The translations under genes and the position numbers were made by a program. Under the pieces are notes generated by a model that saw nothing but the letters and a program-made list of their open reading frames with translations, was not told where the DNA came from and searched no databases. A DNA stretch of 64,000 nucleotides from Agapetus fuscipes. Its lineage: Eukaryota > Arthropoda > Insecta > Trichoptera > Glossosomatidae. The stretch covers positions 13,092,820 to 13,156,819 of the forward strand of contig OX637352.1 of assembly GCA_951799405.1 (NCBI GenBank). Direction: 5' to 3'. Below, piece by piece: positions 43,773 to 54,900 of this stretch. How positions within the stretch are numbered: position 1 is the first letter of the stretch; every line of letters starts with the position of its first letter.

Positions 43773-44284
43773 GACCGGTCCGTAGCTCAGTGGTAACACT
43801 GCGGACTCTGAATGGGAAGGTTGTGGGTTCGATTCCCGGCGGAGCACAAAAAATATACCATATATATTTTCAAATTTTCTCTTCGCCGGGTTGAAAAATA
43901 CATAAAACCTTTACCAATGACCGGTCACCAAAGGTCCATTCAGCCTTACAGCAACTGGGTCTTGCTTGAGAATTGGCGCTTTGTAAAGACGACGATCAAG
44001 CTCGTAAAAAGGTCGAAAGCTCAATTGGTAGAGGAATGCTTGCATTCCATGCCGAGAGCAAGGGTTCGATCTCAAAGGTTTACTCAGCCTTCACAAGAAA
44101 TGAGAACCAGCACCCCCGGGAGCTGGGAAACCCCCACTTCAACTGAAAGTGGTTGGTGTGAGGCCGGCCCCCTTACCTGTAAAAATAAATAGGTCCTGAA
44201 GCGCCACATGCGACCCCTTCGGGGATAACGCAGGCAAGAAGTTACACTATATGTGTAGCTTAGTTGCGTTTTTTTTTTTTTTTT
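43773..44284 (+). mobile_element. Dimeric SINE A-B, full length
   Basis: SINE A head CGACCGGTCCGTAGCTCAG and B box GGGTTCGATTCCCGGC (43826-43841). The junction is CGATCAAGCTCGTAAAAAGG (43992-44011). A SINE B head follows (GAAAGCTCAATTGGTAGAG) and the usual B tail. Confidence 0.9.
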
Positions 44285-44289
44285 ATCAA

Positions 44290-44553
44290 CCATTCCTTGA
44301 CTGATAGGTTGGTATGAGGCTGACCACCCATACTGTAAAAAATGGTTCACTTTGCAATGTCACCCATGTTTCCGGAAGGTCGGCAGGGGTTGCAGGGCTT
44401 ATGTTCATTTGAGATTAGGTTTTTATATTGTAGGTCCACATGCGGTATGTGTGGGCGCGAAATTATGCGTGTCTGCTTGTGGGAATGCATTTAATATGAA
44501 TCTAATATGAATCTCAAATATCTTTGCAACTTAGATTTAGATTAGATTCGATT
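44290..44553 (+). mobile_element. Family C, full length
   Basis: TTCCTTGACTGATAGGTTGG to CAACTTAGATTTAGATTAGA, with AATATGAATCT duplicated near the end. Confidence 0.85.
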
Positions 44554-44734
44554 TAATAAATAAGACGATTCAAGTTACTAATAAAGATAAGACTGACATT
44601 GTATTTATTATATTAAAGTATTTTTTTTACTCATAGGCACGCTTTTGCTTGTGGGCATACATTTAATATGAATCTTAGCATATAGATATATTATTATAGT
44701 CAGTGTTATAGTCAATCTTTCTAGCGTATTTGGA

Positions 44735-44945
44735 ACAGAATAACGCTGGGTTGATCCCTGCCGGGTCCATTGACCAGCGTACCAAATGAGTACCAGCCCC
44801 CTCGGGAGCTGGGAAACCCCCCACTTCACTGAAGTGCTGGCCGGCCCGTTTACCTGTAAAAATAAATAGGTTCTCTCGACATATGTGACCCCTTAGGGGA
44901 TAACGCAGCAAAAAGTTACACTGTCTGTGTAACTTACTTGCGTTG
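44735..44945 (+). mobile_element. SINE B, 5'-truncated
   Basis: Recognisable from CAAATGAGTACCAGCCCCCT to TTACACTGTCTGTGTAAC, with odd sequence where the head should be. Confidence 0.65.
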
Positions 44946-44946
44946 C

Positions 44947-45345
44947 GTTTGTGATCAGTGTGAATATAGAACCAAGTACTATTGCAATACAATTGCTTAG
45001 TGTTTATTTGTTATATATATTTGAATGTATTTAATTGCTTGTATTCCTTGACTGATAGGTTGGTATGAGGTTGACCGCCCATACTGTAAAAAATGGTTCA
45101 CTTTGCCAATGTCACCCCTGTTTCAGGGAAGGTCGGCAAGAGTTGCAGGGCTTATGTTCATTTGAGATTGGGTTTTTATATTGTAGGTCCACATGCGGCA
45201 TGTATGAGCGCGAAATTATGCGTGTCTGCTTGTGGGAATGCATTTAATATGAATCTCAAATGATACATATCTTTGCAGCTTAGATTTAGATTTAGATTAC
45301 TTAGGCAAGTTGAAAGGTCACAAATCAGTCCATGCTGATCATTGA
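44947..45345 (+). pseudogene. Relic zinc finger split by repeats
   Basis: The first half, VCDQCEYRTKYY, is at 44947-44982. The second half, YLGKLKGHKSVHADH and a stop, is at 45298-45345. Removing the intervening DNA (mostly a family C copy, 45045-45297) restores exact C-x2-C-x12-H-x3-H spacing of the same finger type as the 23-finger gene. It looks like the last finger of a lost paralogue. Confidence 0.6.
45045..45297 (+). mobile_element. Family C, full length, inside a relic finger
   Basis: TATTCCTTGACTGATAGGTT to GCAGCTTAGATTTAGATTTA. Its insertion separates the two halves of a zinc finger (see 44947-45345). Confidence 0.85.
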
Positions 45346-45434
45346 GTTATAATACAAGGAGTAGAAACTAGCTTACGCATTGATACGTACTTTGGAGAAT
45401 AGTGGTCCCCAGTCATTTGAAAAACAACAATTTA

Positions 45435-45560
45435 AAAATCATGTTCCTACATGTGAAATCCTGTATTTGCTTGCTTTTTCCATTATGCTTTTCGACACCC
45501 AATAATTACACATGTTGTTATGTCTGAAAATAATGCCTTTTATATTTTTAAATTGACAAA
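45435..45560 (-). repeat. Dispersed repeat F, copy 3
   Basis: TTGCTTGCTTTTTCCATTAT, then CAATAATTACACATGTTG and AAAATAATGCCTTTTATA. The inverse of 17450-17600. Confidence 0.55.
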
Positions 45561-46006
45561 ATTACGGATCAAAATATTTGTAACGCTTGCGAACAATGTT
45601 CGCGCAGAATCTAATATCAATGCTGCCAACATTCTGGATGTATTTCGTAATTTCATCCAAGTTTTTTTGTATATAATTCATAGAGTTATAAGGTAGTATG
45701 TCAATGATATAATTAAATGACACAGTGAAGATCTTTGTTCTCTTTCTTATTAATGACCATTTTTGTAAGAAAGTTGAAACAGATGTATAATGTGTATTTT
45801 CATTTAAATAATTTCTAGCCCACAGATATCATCAGTCAATGATAGATGTGCTGTTGATCTACACTCAAAGCTGCTATTATAGATAACAATTTAATGCGCG
45901 CCCACCAATACTGCATAAACTTTGAAACTTGTTCCACTTTTCCATAAAACAGGGGAGCTATTGGCAATAGTGGATCGATTTTTATAGTATGTGAGGTCAT
46001 CCTCGT

Positions 46007-46301
46007 AGGGGCTGTCCATATATACGTCATTCGCATAAAGGGGGGGGGGGGAGTCTGGTCTGCGGATGATGGCAAATGATGTACGAGTACCAAAAGTGAC
46101 GTCGTTCTTGTAAATACCAATTTCTACAAAATATACAAAATATTATGTAAGTAATATAACATTATTAATTATTAAGCTCATCCATTATTACAGCAAGAGG
46201 GGGAGGGGGGGTCATTAGATAATGACTATAGGATGATTGTAAGGGGGGGGGGGGTCGAAAATCGGCCAAAATCGATGACATAATTTATGGAGGGCCCCTT
46301 A
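46007..46301. mobile_element. MITE with G-runs
   Basis: Left end AGGGGCTGTCCATATATACG and right end TAATTTATGGAGGGCCCC are inverted repeats, each bordered by TA. Two runs of 10 or more G lie inside. Confidence 0.7.
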
Positions 46302-46302
46302 T

Positions 46303-46538
46303 CTCTAATCTAAGTTGCAAGGATAAATTCATTCAAAGCTCTCAGATGTATGCCCACAAACAAACACGTGTAGTTCGCGCTTACAAATGTGATTGTGTAC
46401 TTACAAATAAAATCCAAACCTCAAATGAACATAAGCCCTGCAACTCTTGCCGACATTCCCTGAAACAGGGGTGACATTGGCAAAGTGAACCATTTTTTAC
46501 AGTATGGGTGGTCAGCCTCATACCAACCTATAAGTCAA
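46303..46538 (-). mobile_element. Family C, full length
   Basis: CTCTAATCTAAGTTGCAAGG to TCATACCAACCTATAAGTC. Confidence 0.85.
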
Positions 46539-46925
46539 GGCTTGGTAGTGTTAAATACTCCTTTGATTTATTGTGCTCAACACACAAAATGTACTCAGCA
46601 ATAATTACAATGCACACTCTCGCCCTTTGGCAATGAGTATCAGCAATTGTATTCAGAGCATGTTGAATTCATTTAACAATACCTAAAATATATATCATAT
46701 TTTTTAAAATATATGTCTTATCAACTCATTAATAAAGGAACAAAATGAATGAAATCTATCATAATTTAAAAAATAACAGTAAAATACCTATTTATATTGT
46801 GTACTTCTGTATGATGGTATTGAATAAACTTTAAGAAAATATATATTTGTCTATTTTCTTTGCAAGATCACAAAACGGACCCAGTCCTCTTAATTACTCC
46901 ATTCCTTCTTTTTTTGTAGGGTAAG

Positions 46926-47438
46926 GTAGGCTAAGCTACAAATATAGTGTAACTTCTTGCCTGCGTTATCCCCGAAGAAGTTGCATGTGGCGGTTCGGGA
47001 CCTATTTATTTTTACAGTTAAGGGGGCCGGCCTCACACCAACCACTTTTAGTTGAAGTGGGGGTTTCCCAGCTCCATGGGGGCTGGTTCTCATTTTTTGT
47101 GAAGGCTGAGTAAACCTTGAGATCGTACCCTTGTTCTCGGCATGGAATGCAAGCATTCTACCAATTGAGCTATCAATCTTTTTATGAGCTTGATTTGATT
47201 GACTTGACTTGATTGATCGTCGCTACAAAAGTGCCAATTCTCAAGCAAGACCCAGTTGCTGTAGGCTGGATGGACCTTTGGTGACCGGTCATCGGTAAAG
47301 GCTTATGAATTTTTCAACCCAGCGAAGAGCAAATTTTAAAATATACTTAAATGGTATTTTTTGTGCTCCGCCGGGAATCGAACCCAAAACCTTCCCATTC
47401 ATAGTCTTAAGTGTTACCACTGAACTACGGACTGGTCT
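46926..47438 (-). mobile_element. Dimeric SINE A-B, minus
   Basis: B tail CTAAGCTACAAATATAGTG at left and A head GAACTACGGACTGGTCT at right. The A-B junction near 47183-47222 has an extra GATTGACTTGACTTGATT. Confidence 0.85.
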
Positions 47439-47942
47439 GAAGTGTAGGTATATTAACAGGGTCCTGATTACAAGTCCATTTGAAAAAGAACTTAAAAAAA
47501 AAAAAAAAAAATTATTAAAAAATTAAGGCACCATGATTTAATTTTTGGTTGGAAACCTTGCTGGACTGATTATACACACTTTAAACTGCAGCTTAGTAGG
47601 AAGATGTGAGAACCTAAACTAAACCACAAATTTAGATCCAAGATCAAGAGCTTGATGTGAAATTTACACAAAAAAAAAATCATCCCAGTTTTTATTTCCG
47701 TTTTTCATTACAAAGACGTGTGGTGTTTGCCCGCTAACAAAAAAATTGGAACATCCGTGCCGAGAACATTCAGAGTTCTTTCTATTATTTGTTTCTTAAC
47801 CTATCATATTTTTGTCGTATGGTATCCTTATTTCCCACGAAAACATAACCTCACTTTTAAATGTCAACAGTCACGAATATCTTTAAGTTTCCAAGGAGTT
47901 ATTCGAGTTAAAGCTGTTTGTTGACATATCTACTACGAAAAT

Positions 47943-50573
47943 ATGGAAACAGAGGACTTTACAAGGATTTATAATCATATACTGGATGGCTCCTTTCACT
48001 ACAAATTATGTCGAGCTTGCCTTCAAATAGTCGAGGATTCCGTGGACTTATTTTCTGATCATACAAACCAAAGTATGGATGAGATATTGATCCAAGATAT
48101 TTATAAGGAAGCGACATCTATTCAGGTGAATTCAACTTGTATATTTAAAAAATAAAATCAGTGAGGGCGACTCAGCCTTCAAAACAAAGAAGAAAGCCTG
48201 CTCCATCGAGAACTCCTGTATATCTACTTACAAGGGTTTACGGACCAAGTTTCAAATTCAATTTGTTTTTCGGCCGGCAGACGTCACAAGTCTAAGTAAC
48301 CAGGTTCCTTGGAAACCAATAACAAATGTACCGTCAATAGCTCAGTAGGTAGAATGCTTGCATTCCATGCCAGAGGTCTAGGGTACAACTCTTACCAAAG
48401 TTGTCAGGAATGATTTCCTGTTCGGTGTTTATTTCAAACTTGGAATCAATATACTAGCATGGTTGTATTTTAAATCTTCTTCGTCGAGTCAGACGCTACA
48501 ACGCCGATACCATGTTGAAAGCACCGGTTCTCATCAGATCACCGAAGTTAAGCAATATTGGGCGCGGATGCTACTTGGATGGGTGACCGCTCAGTCCGTA
48601 GTCCAGTGGCAACACTTCGGACCCGTAAATGGAAGGTTGTGGATTCGGATCCCGGCGGAGCGCAAAAATATACCATATATATTAACAAAAATGTGCTCTT
48701 CGCTAGGTTGAAAAATTCATAAACTTTTCCAACCTTGCAACAACTGGGTCTTGCTTGAGAATTGTCGCTTTCTACAGCGATGACCAAGCTCGCGGAGGTC
48801 TCTTGAGGTGTGATACACACAAAAACAGCGCTCACCAAATAAATCATCCTAATATTATTATTATAAGGTTGTATTTTAAATCTTCTTCGTCAAGTCAGAC
48901 GCTTTACTATTTTTGCCCAGTGTTGGGCAACCTCCACCGCTCCATCATTTCCCTCCATTAGGTAGACCAGTGAGCAGCTTGTTGGGCAGGCCAGACAGAT
49001 GATCTATGGACTGTTGGGTTCTGCATTCACAGAGCATGGTGTCATCTTGATAAAAGATTCCCCAGATCAACATGATGTATTTAAAATGTAGAAATAACTA
49101 AATGACTCAAATTATATAGAATGATTTGTCGGTTTTTATTGAATTTTGAATAAGTGGTGTATAAATAAGAGTACAAGAGTGTCAGTAGAAAAGCGTGTAT
49201 ACAATGAGAACATGCGTGGAGAGAAAGAAGTGTGTGAGGACAGAACAAAATTACATGCAATTGCGCAGGTACTAGTCATTCCTAGTAGAACAACAGCTGA
49301 ATACAGTAACTGATAATGTGAGAATGCCATTTCAACTGATCATTTTTTGTTTTAGCTTACACCAGAAGATGACCTGCCCAAAGTGCTGTGTAAGGAATGT
49401 TTCAAAAACGCCTTAAAAGCTTACGAGTTCAGGAAAATGTGCCAAGCATCAGAAAATGTGCTTAAAATATCCTTAGAAACTTTCATCGTGAAACAAATGT
49501 CAAAAATCCCTTCAAGCGAGGTAGAAACACTGCTTTTTGTTTTACCCAACAAGGATATTGTCCTGCTGGAAACTGAAGAGTATAATGTTGACAATTACAA
49601 GACAGAAAATAAATCAGAAAGTTATCAATTTGAAACTTACAGCTGCTTGTTTTGCGATGAAATTTTTAACAACGAAAATGAACTGAAGATACACATTGAA
49701 ATGCATTCTATTTTAAAAGATAATGCTTCATTAATTCATGCAAAAAATATGGATTATAAGCCAAAAAATGTGTGTTTGCTTTGTGAAGATGATTTCCAGT
49801 CTCCCATTTTGTTGCAAGAACATTTAACATCAATCCACGGGGCAGAAATTGAAATGTACTCTTGCACAAACTGCAAGAAAATGTGTGTTGTGAATGAGTT
49901 CAATGAAACAGTTGATCCGAGTTGTATTTGCGACAAATGCGGCTTGCTAATACCGAATGAAAAATTAGAAACGCACAAAAACATTCACAATCACGTCAAA
50001 CAACGTAAAACATGCATTGTATGTAACAAAAGATACTCACGTGAAACTTTACGTAACCGAAACTTCTACCAGAACTTCAATCGTCGACGCAGGGATAAGA
50101 TTTTCACTTGCGACTACTGCGGGATAGATTTCCATTTGAAAGAAAGCTTGAAGCTGCACATATTGGGGAAGCACCTTAACATTGAGCCGTATGCTTGTAG
50201 AAGCTGTGGAAAGAGGTTTTTTCAGATTGGGAGATTGAACGCACATATGGTTGTTCATACGAGGGAAAGAAAGAACCAATGTGATGTTTGTGGGAACAGA
50301 TTTGTCGATGGAAAAGCCTTAAAGATTCATCAACGGCTGCATTCAGGGGAACGCCCGTATCCTTGTAGGTTTTGTGGAGACAGGTTTATATCCAGCAGTC
50401 GTCTGATCGCTCATACCAAATCCAAGCACATGGAGAAGACAGAGGAGTGCCCTGTCTGCTTTAAAAAGTATCATTTGAGAACTTGTGTCAACCAACACAT
50501 GATCAAAGTTCATAAAATGGTCAACATCAGAAAAGCAATTCATTGTGATTTGCCTATACATGGCCGGAACTGA
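47943..50573 (+). CDS. ZAD-C2H2 zinc-finger protein, two exons
   Basis: Exon 1 is 47943-48125 and exon 2 is 49356-50573, joined GTGAAT..TAG in phase 0, giving 466 residues. The N-terminus is a ZAD domain split by the intron: LCRACLQIVEDS (first C-x2-C) in exon 1 and VLCKECFKNALKAYEF (second C-x2-C) at the start of exon 2. ZAD is the zinc-finger-associated dimerisation domain expanded in insects. Eight or nine C2H2 fingers follow, the first ones degenerate and the last five good (CDYCGIDF, CRSCGKRF, CDVCGNRF, CRFCGDRF, CPVCFKKY), with ERK/GERP-like linkers near the end. Probably a nuclear transcription factor or architectural protein. The intron carries SINE B debris, the 5S-SINE chimera and a LINE fragment. 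No specific orthologue recognised. Confidence 0.9.
48331..48460 (+). mobile_element. SINE B head, truncated
   Basis: CCGTCAATAGCTCAGTAGGT to TATACTAGCAT. It ends exactly where the 37-bp duplication of the 5S chimera starts. Confidence 0.7.
48498..48591 (+). pseudogene. 5S rRNA-derived head of a chimeric retroposon
   Basis: About 94 bases match the 5' three quarters of 5S rRNA, including GATACCATGTTGAAAGCACC, ATCACCGAAGTTAAGCAA and TACTTGGATGGGTGACCG. The internal Pol III elements (A box, intermediate element, C box) are retained. It runs directly into a SINE A copy. Confidence 0.85.
48592..48866 (+). mobile_element. SINE A body of the 5S chimera
   Basis: Starts CAGTCCGTAGTCCAGTGG and runs through GGCGGAGCGC and the usual tail to TAATATTATTATTA. 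Together with the 5S head (48498-48591) it is flanked by a 37-bp direct repeat, 48461-48497 and 48867-48903, with one mismatch. Confidence 0.85.
48960..49080 (-). mobile_element. LINE C-terminal fragment
   Basis: Minus-strand reading WGIFYQDDTMLCECRTQQSI resembles the WGFLGREDSTLCECGAQQTM end at 192-521. Confidence 0.5.
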
Positions 50574-50746
50574 ACATTGATGACAGCTAAAGGACGGTGC
50601 TTTTATGACTTTAGGACCTTCAAATTGCTAAATTCAGTGTGTTGTATTTTGTTTTCTTTAACCAAGTACTTTTTAAATTTTAGCAATTCCGTTAACCTAA
50701 CATTGAACTAACAAAAGTGGCAATTCACAAGATGGTGATGGTGATT

Positions 50747-51075
50747 GTCCGGTCGATAGCTCAGTTGGTAGAGTGCTTGCATTCTACCCCGTGAGCTCGG
50801 GTTCGAATCCCACCGAGGAGGGTGTCAGAAATGATTTCCTATTTCGGTGTTTATTTCGAACCCCATAATAAAATACCGGCAAGGTTTACTCAGCCTTCAC
50901 AAGAAATGAGTACCAGCCCCCTCGGGAGCTGGGAAACCCCCACTTCAACTGAAGTGGTTGGGGTAAGGCCGCCCCCCTTACCTGTAAAAATCAATAGGTT
51001 CAACTCGCCACATGCGACCCCTTCGGGGATAACGCGGCAAGAAGTTACTCTATATGTGTAGCTTAGTTGCGTTTT
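50747..51075 (+). mobile_element. SINE B, full length reference copy
   Basis: A box TAGCTCAGTTGGTAGAG (50756-50772), B box GGGTTCGAATCCCACCG (50800-50816), tail GTTACTCTATATGTGTAGC. The cleanest B copy in the window. Confidence 0.92.
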
Positions 51076-51931
51076 TTTTTGCGTTTGCGTGATGTTAGTT
51101 CTGATTTTTGCCACATTCAGTTTGTTGTGTAGGTCTATAAATTGTTTTTTTTATTTAAATAAATGTTTTTACTCTACCAATCATCCTACGCAAAAAGCCC
51201 TTCTTAGGACTGTTCTTTCTTCAAAAGTTACGAATTTCCTGTCCAGCCCTTCTCCAACTTTCCTCCCAGTTACCAACCTTCCTGCAACAGGACATCATCC
51301 CGGTAGCTGTAAAAACATCATCAGGAGCAATACATGAACCTGAAGAACATTCAACATCATCCGCATTGCTGCAGCAGATCCTGCTACTGCACCAGGCCAC
51401 AAGGGTACCCTCGAGGATTGCTCAGCATCCGCAATTAACAACCTTCCTGGCAACACTCACTGGCAGTATACAAAAATGGAAGTTGGCGTGAATACTTTTT
51501 GAGAAGAGAAAACTTAAATATTTTTATGTGCCAAAAAATTATGTACCTATATATCTGTCAAATAAATCATGATATCTGCAAGTATTTAAGTACATCAATT
51601 TTTTTTTTCTGAATGCATAAATTTCATAGGTGACAAAAATAATGAAAAATATCATGTTTTCTCTCATAAAAATGAACATTTTAGTATCAATTTACATGAA
51701 CGAAGTACGCTGTTACTGTTTCAATTGAAAATTAAAATCGAAATTTTGATTTCTTTGTTGAATAACTGTTAGGTATAATGTAGGGAAATTATTTTTCTCC
51801 ACATTAAATTATTTCACGTTTACCACCCGAATTGATCATCTGCCAAAAAAATCTGCGCAACACAAAAGTTGCGACGTCTGTAAAGAGAAATATTCACGAA
51901 AACTCGAAATGGTTTCCTAGAAAATGACAAT
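51076..51931. other. Flank between ZAD gene and POLDIP2
   Basis: A segment at 51188-51300 (AAAAAGCCCTTCTTAGGACT) resembles part of the LTR-like arms at 39009, so a solo LTR remnant is possible. The POLDIP2 promoter should lie in the right half; no TATA box is clear. Two short upstream ATG frames are at 51909-51920 and 51924-52013. Confidence 0.4.
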
Positions 51932-54900
51932 ATGGAATTACTGGGCAAATGTTTGTACAGCGGGGCCCTCTCGGTCAAATCTCTCTCCTCCAAAATACTC
52001 TTCACCCAGCTAGCGACCTACGCCAGGTACTTAAAGTGTTAGACGCATTTTTAACCTAAATATTATTACAAATCGCATATTTGGATGAATACCCTGATGC
52101 CTGCACGCAAACTTAAAGAGGAGCGATTGTAATCACTTAAAAATAGATTTATTTTACATAAAACTTAACCTAAATCGTTTCAGAAACATTTCGGGTTGTC
52201 GGGCGCTCCATTTCGTCGAGATTTTAAATTTTGAATTCATAATAAAAAAGAAGAAGATTCTAAATTTGAAAAGTACAATGGACTCGACTCTATGTTTTTT
52301 TTTTCAAAAATGTCTTGGCAGTCAAACATCACACCAGCAAGTGTCTTTGGTCCAATTAAAAAAAGTTAAACTCTTCGATAGAAAGCTAAAGCTGTTGTTA
52401 TTGGTTGCTAAGGACTCGCTAAGGAAACCCCCACTTCAACTGAAAGTGGTTGATGTGAGGCCGGCCCCTTACCCGTAAAAATAAATAGGTCCTGAATCAC
52501 CACATGCGACTCCTTCGGGGCTAGCGCAGCCAAGAAGATACACTAAATGTGTAGCTTAGTTGCTTTAACAGATCCCACACAGCAACTCTCCGACACTCAA
52601 AATTTGTCATTTTATTTTTTCCTTTAGGTTGGCCGAAGTGGGCAAACTAGAGACTCCCAAATCTTCCGGCAAGTACGAAACAGGTCAGCTGATTCTCCAC
52701 AAAGTGTTTGGCTACCGCGGTGTAGTCTTGTTTCCGTGGTTGGCCAGAGTCTACGACCGCGACGCTCCGAGTCGCCGCGACGCGTCCAACGATGCCGACA
52801 GTCCGGCCAACGTTGGCAAAGAAGTCCGCGGAAGGACGCACACCTTCTACCAAGTCCTCATTGACTCGCGCGACGGCCCATTTATTGTAAGTTTAATCAG
52901 CAATTTAATTTTTGTGTAGATAGAATAAAAAGTTGTACTTAATTTTTTTGTTGACGATTCTTTTTGATAAATGACATTGGTAATAAATAAACTGTGATAT
53001 CATCTGCCTGGGTTGCTGGAGAAAGAGATAATTTTTTTTATTATTTTGTTATTGGTTGCTGAGGAGTGAAATTGCATATTATACCTTACCCCATCTAGGG
53101 TTGTATGTTTTTTTACATTAGCGAATTTCTTTGAATAAATAACTGAAAAGTAAAATTGAATCATGACATTGCTCCAAATATCAAATTTCTCTCAGCTTGG
53201 CGACATCACAGGTCTAGGTGACTAGGATCCTTAGCAACCTCAAAGAAACACAACTAAGCTGCACCTACTCCTAAAAAGTGTAATTTCTTACCACGCTATC
53301 CCCCAACGGGGCATACGTGGTGTGTGGCACCCATTTATTTTTACTTTTAAGAGGGCCAGCATAACGCAAACCACATGAATAGAAGTGGAGGTGTCTACCT
53401 ATCTACTTTAGCATTCTAGCAACTGCTAGTTTTAAATATTGGTAACCTATTTTCCTAGCAACCTGGTCACGTGATGTCACATTTTTGCCCGATTATTTTG
53501 TGCAGTCTTCATTATATATATTTTTAAATAGATTAGTAATATTGTATTTAATACTTTGCTCATTGTTGTTTACGAATTCCATATCTTTATTACGAAATCT
53601 AATCTAATCTAATCTAATCTAAGTTGCAAGGATATGTTACATTGAAGATTCACATTACATGCATTCTCACAATGATTTTTTAAAATATAAGTAACCAAGT
53701 ATTGTGCTTTGCAAAAAGGGAAACAGTCAATCTTTGTTATTATGGCAATGGGCCCATGGATGATGACACATCTGACCGGTCCGTAGTCTAGTGGTAACGC
53801 TTCGGACTAGTAAATGGAAGGTTGTGGGTTTGGATCCCGGCGGAGTACAAAAAATATACCATTTATATTTTCAAATATACCAAAGACCAATTACTAAAGG
53901 TCTATCCAGCCTTAGAGCAACTGGATCTTGTTTGAGTATTGGCGCTTTGTAGCGACGACCAAGCTTGTAAACAACACCTCTATGGCACTACAGCAAAGTG
54001 TCATAGACCCCTAGAGTCTCTGAAATCTAGGGAATCTCCCCCACAGGATTGTCTTGCTTGAGTATCGGCGCTTTCTATAGCGACGATCAAGCTCGCAGAG
54101 GGCTCTTGAGAGTGTGGTTCACACAAAAACAGCGCTAACCAAATAAATAATCCTAGTATTGTATTATCATGGATGGTTTTGGCAGCTAATGAGGTTGCTC
54201 AAATAGCAACTTTAGCCGACGGACAGACGGCCAATCAACCATAACTGTCAGTGTGCACACCTTATACCTTGCTTAGATTATAGCCATAAATTCAAAAGTA
54301 ATGGAAACCCAGTAATCAGATTAAAATATGGATTAATTTATTTATTTATGTAATAGTATTTAATATTTCTAGGTTAGTTTGTCTTTGGTGTGTTTGATCT
54401 CTAATAAGTTTTTTCCATACATGCCATACATGCTGTTGACATGCGCCCTGACTGGAAAAAGAAGGTAACTGGAGCGCGGCGAGGTCCTGGCCACCCCCGC
54501 TCTTTACTTAAATCACCCGCCATGTTACTACCACCTCTTCTCCGGACGCCATTTTTGTTGTCGTTGCTGTTTTATTTTGCTGTTGTGTGTCATAGACTAA
54601 AACCATAATTTACAAAGAGTACATACACGATGCACACCCCTAACTGTCGACCATTTCTGCACCCAAACATTCATACTTTTGTCAAAATTTGAAATTGGAA
54701 TATAATCTCCTTTCCCCAACGATGCTTCGGCCCAAATCTAGCCTATATTGTGCCTCCAGCTCCTCCTGTCCCGTGCAGCTGCACAGAACGGTAAAATACA
54801 CTAAAACCTGGTCATAAATGCAAAATACAAACTTAACAATAAGAAGCTGTTCGCAAGTCCTCAAACAGATAGATAGACGCAATACCCCGTGTTGTGGTTA

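Noticed and set aside
50747..50820. A tRNA gene, from perfect A and B boxes
   Set aside because: The same head recurs with one constant 250-bp downstream body at many places, so it is a SINE B head. No isolated tRNA with a mature 3' end was found anywhere in the window.
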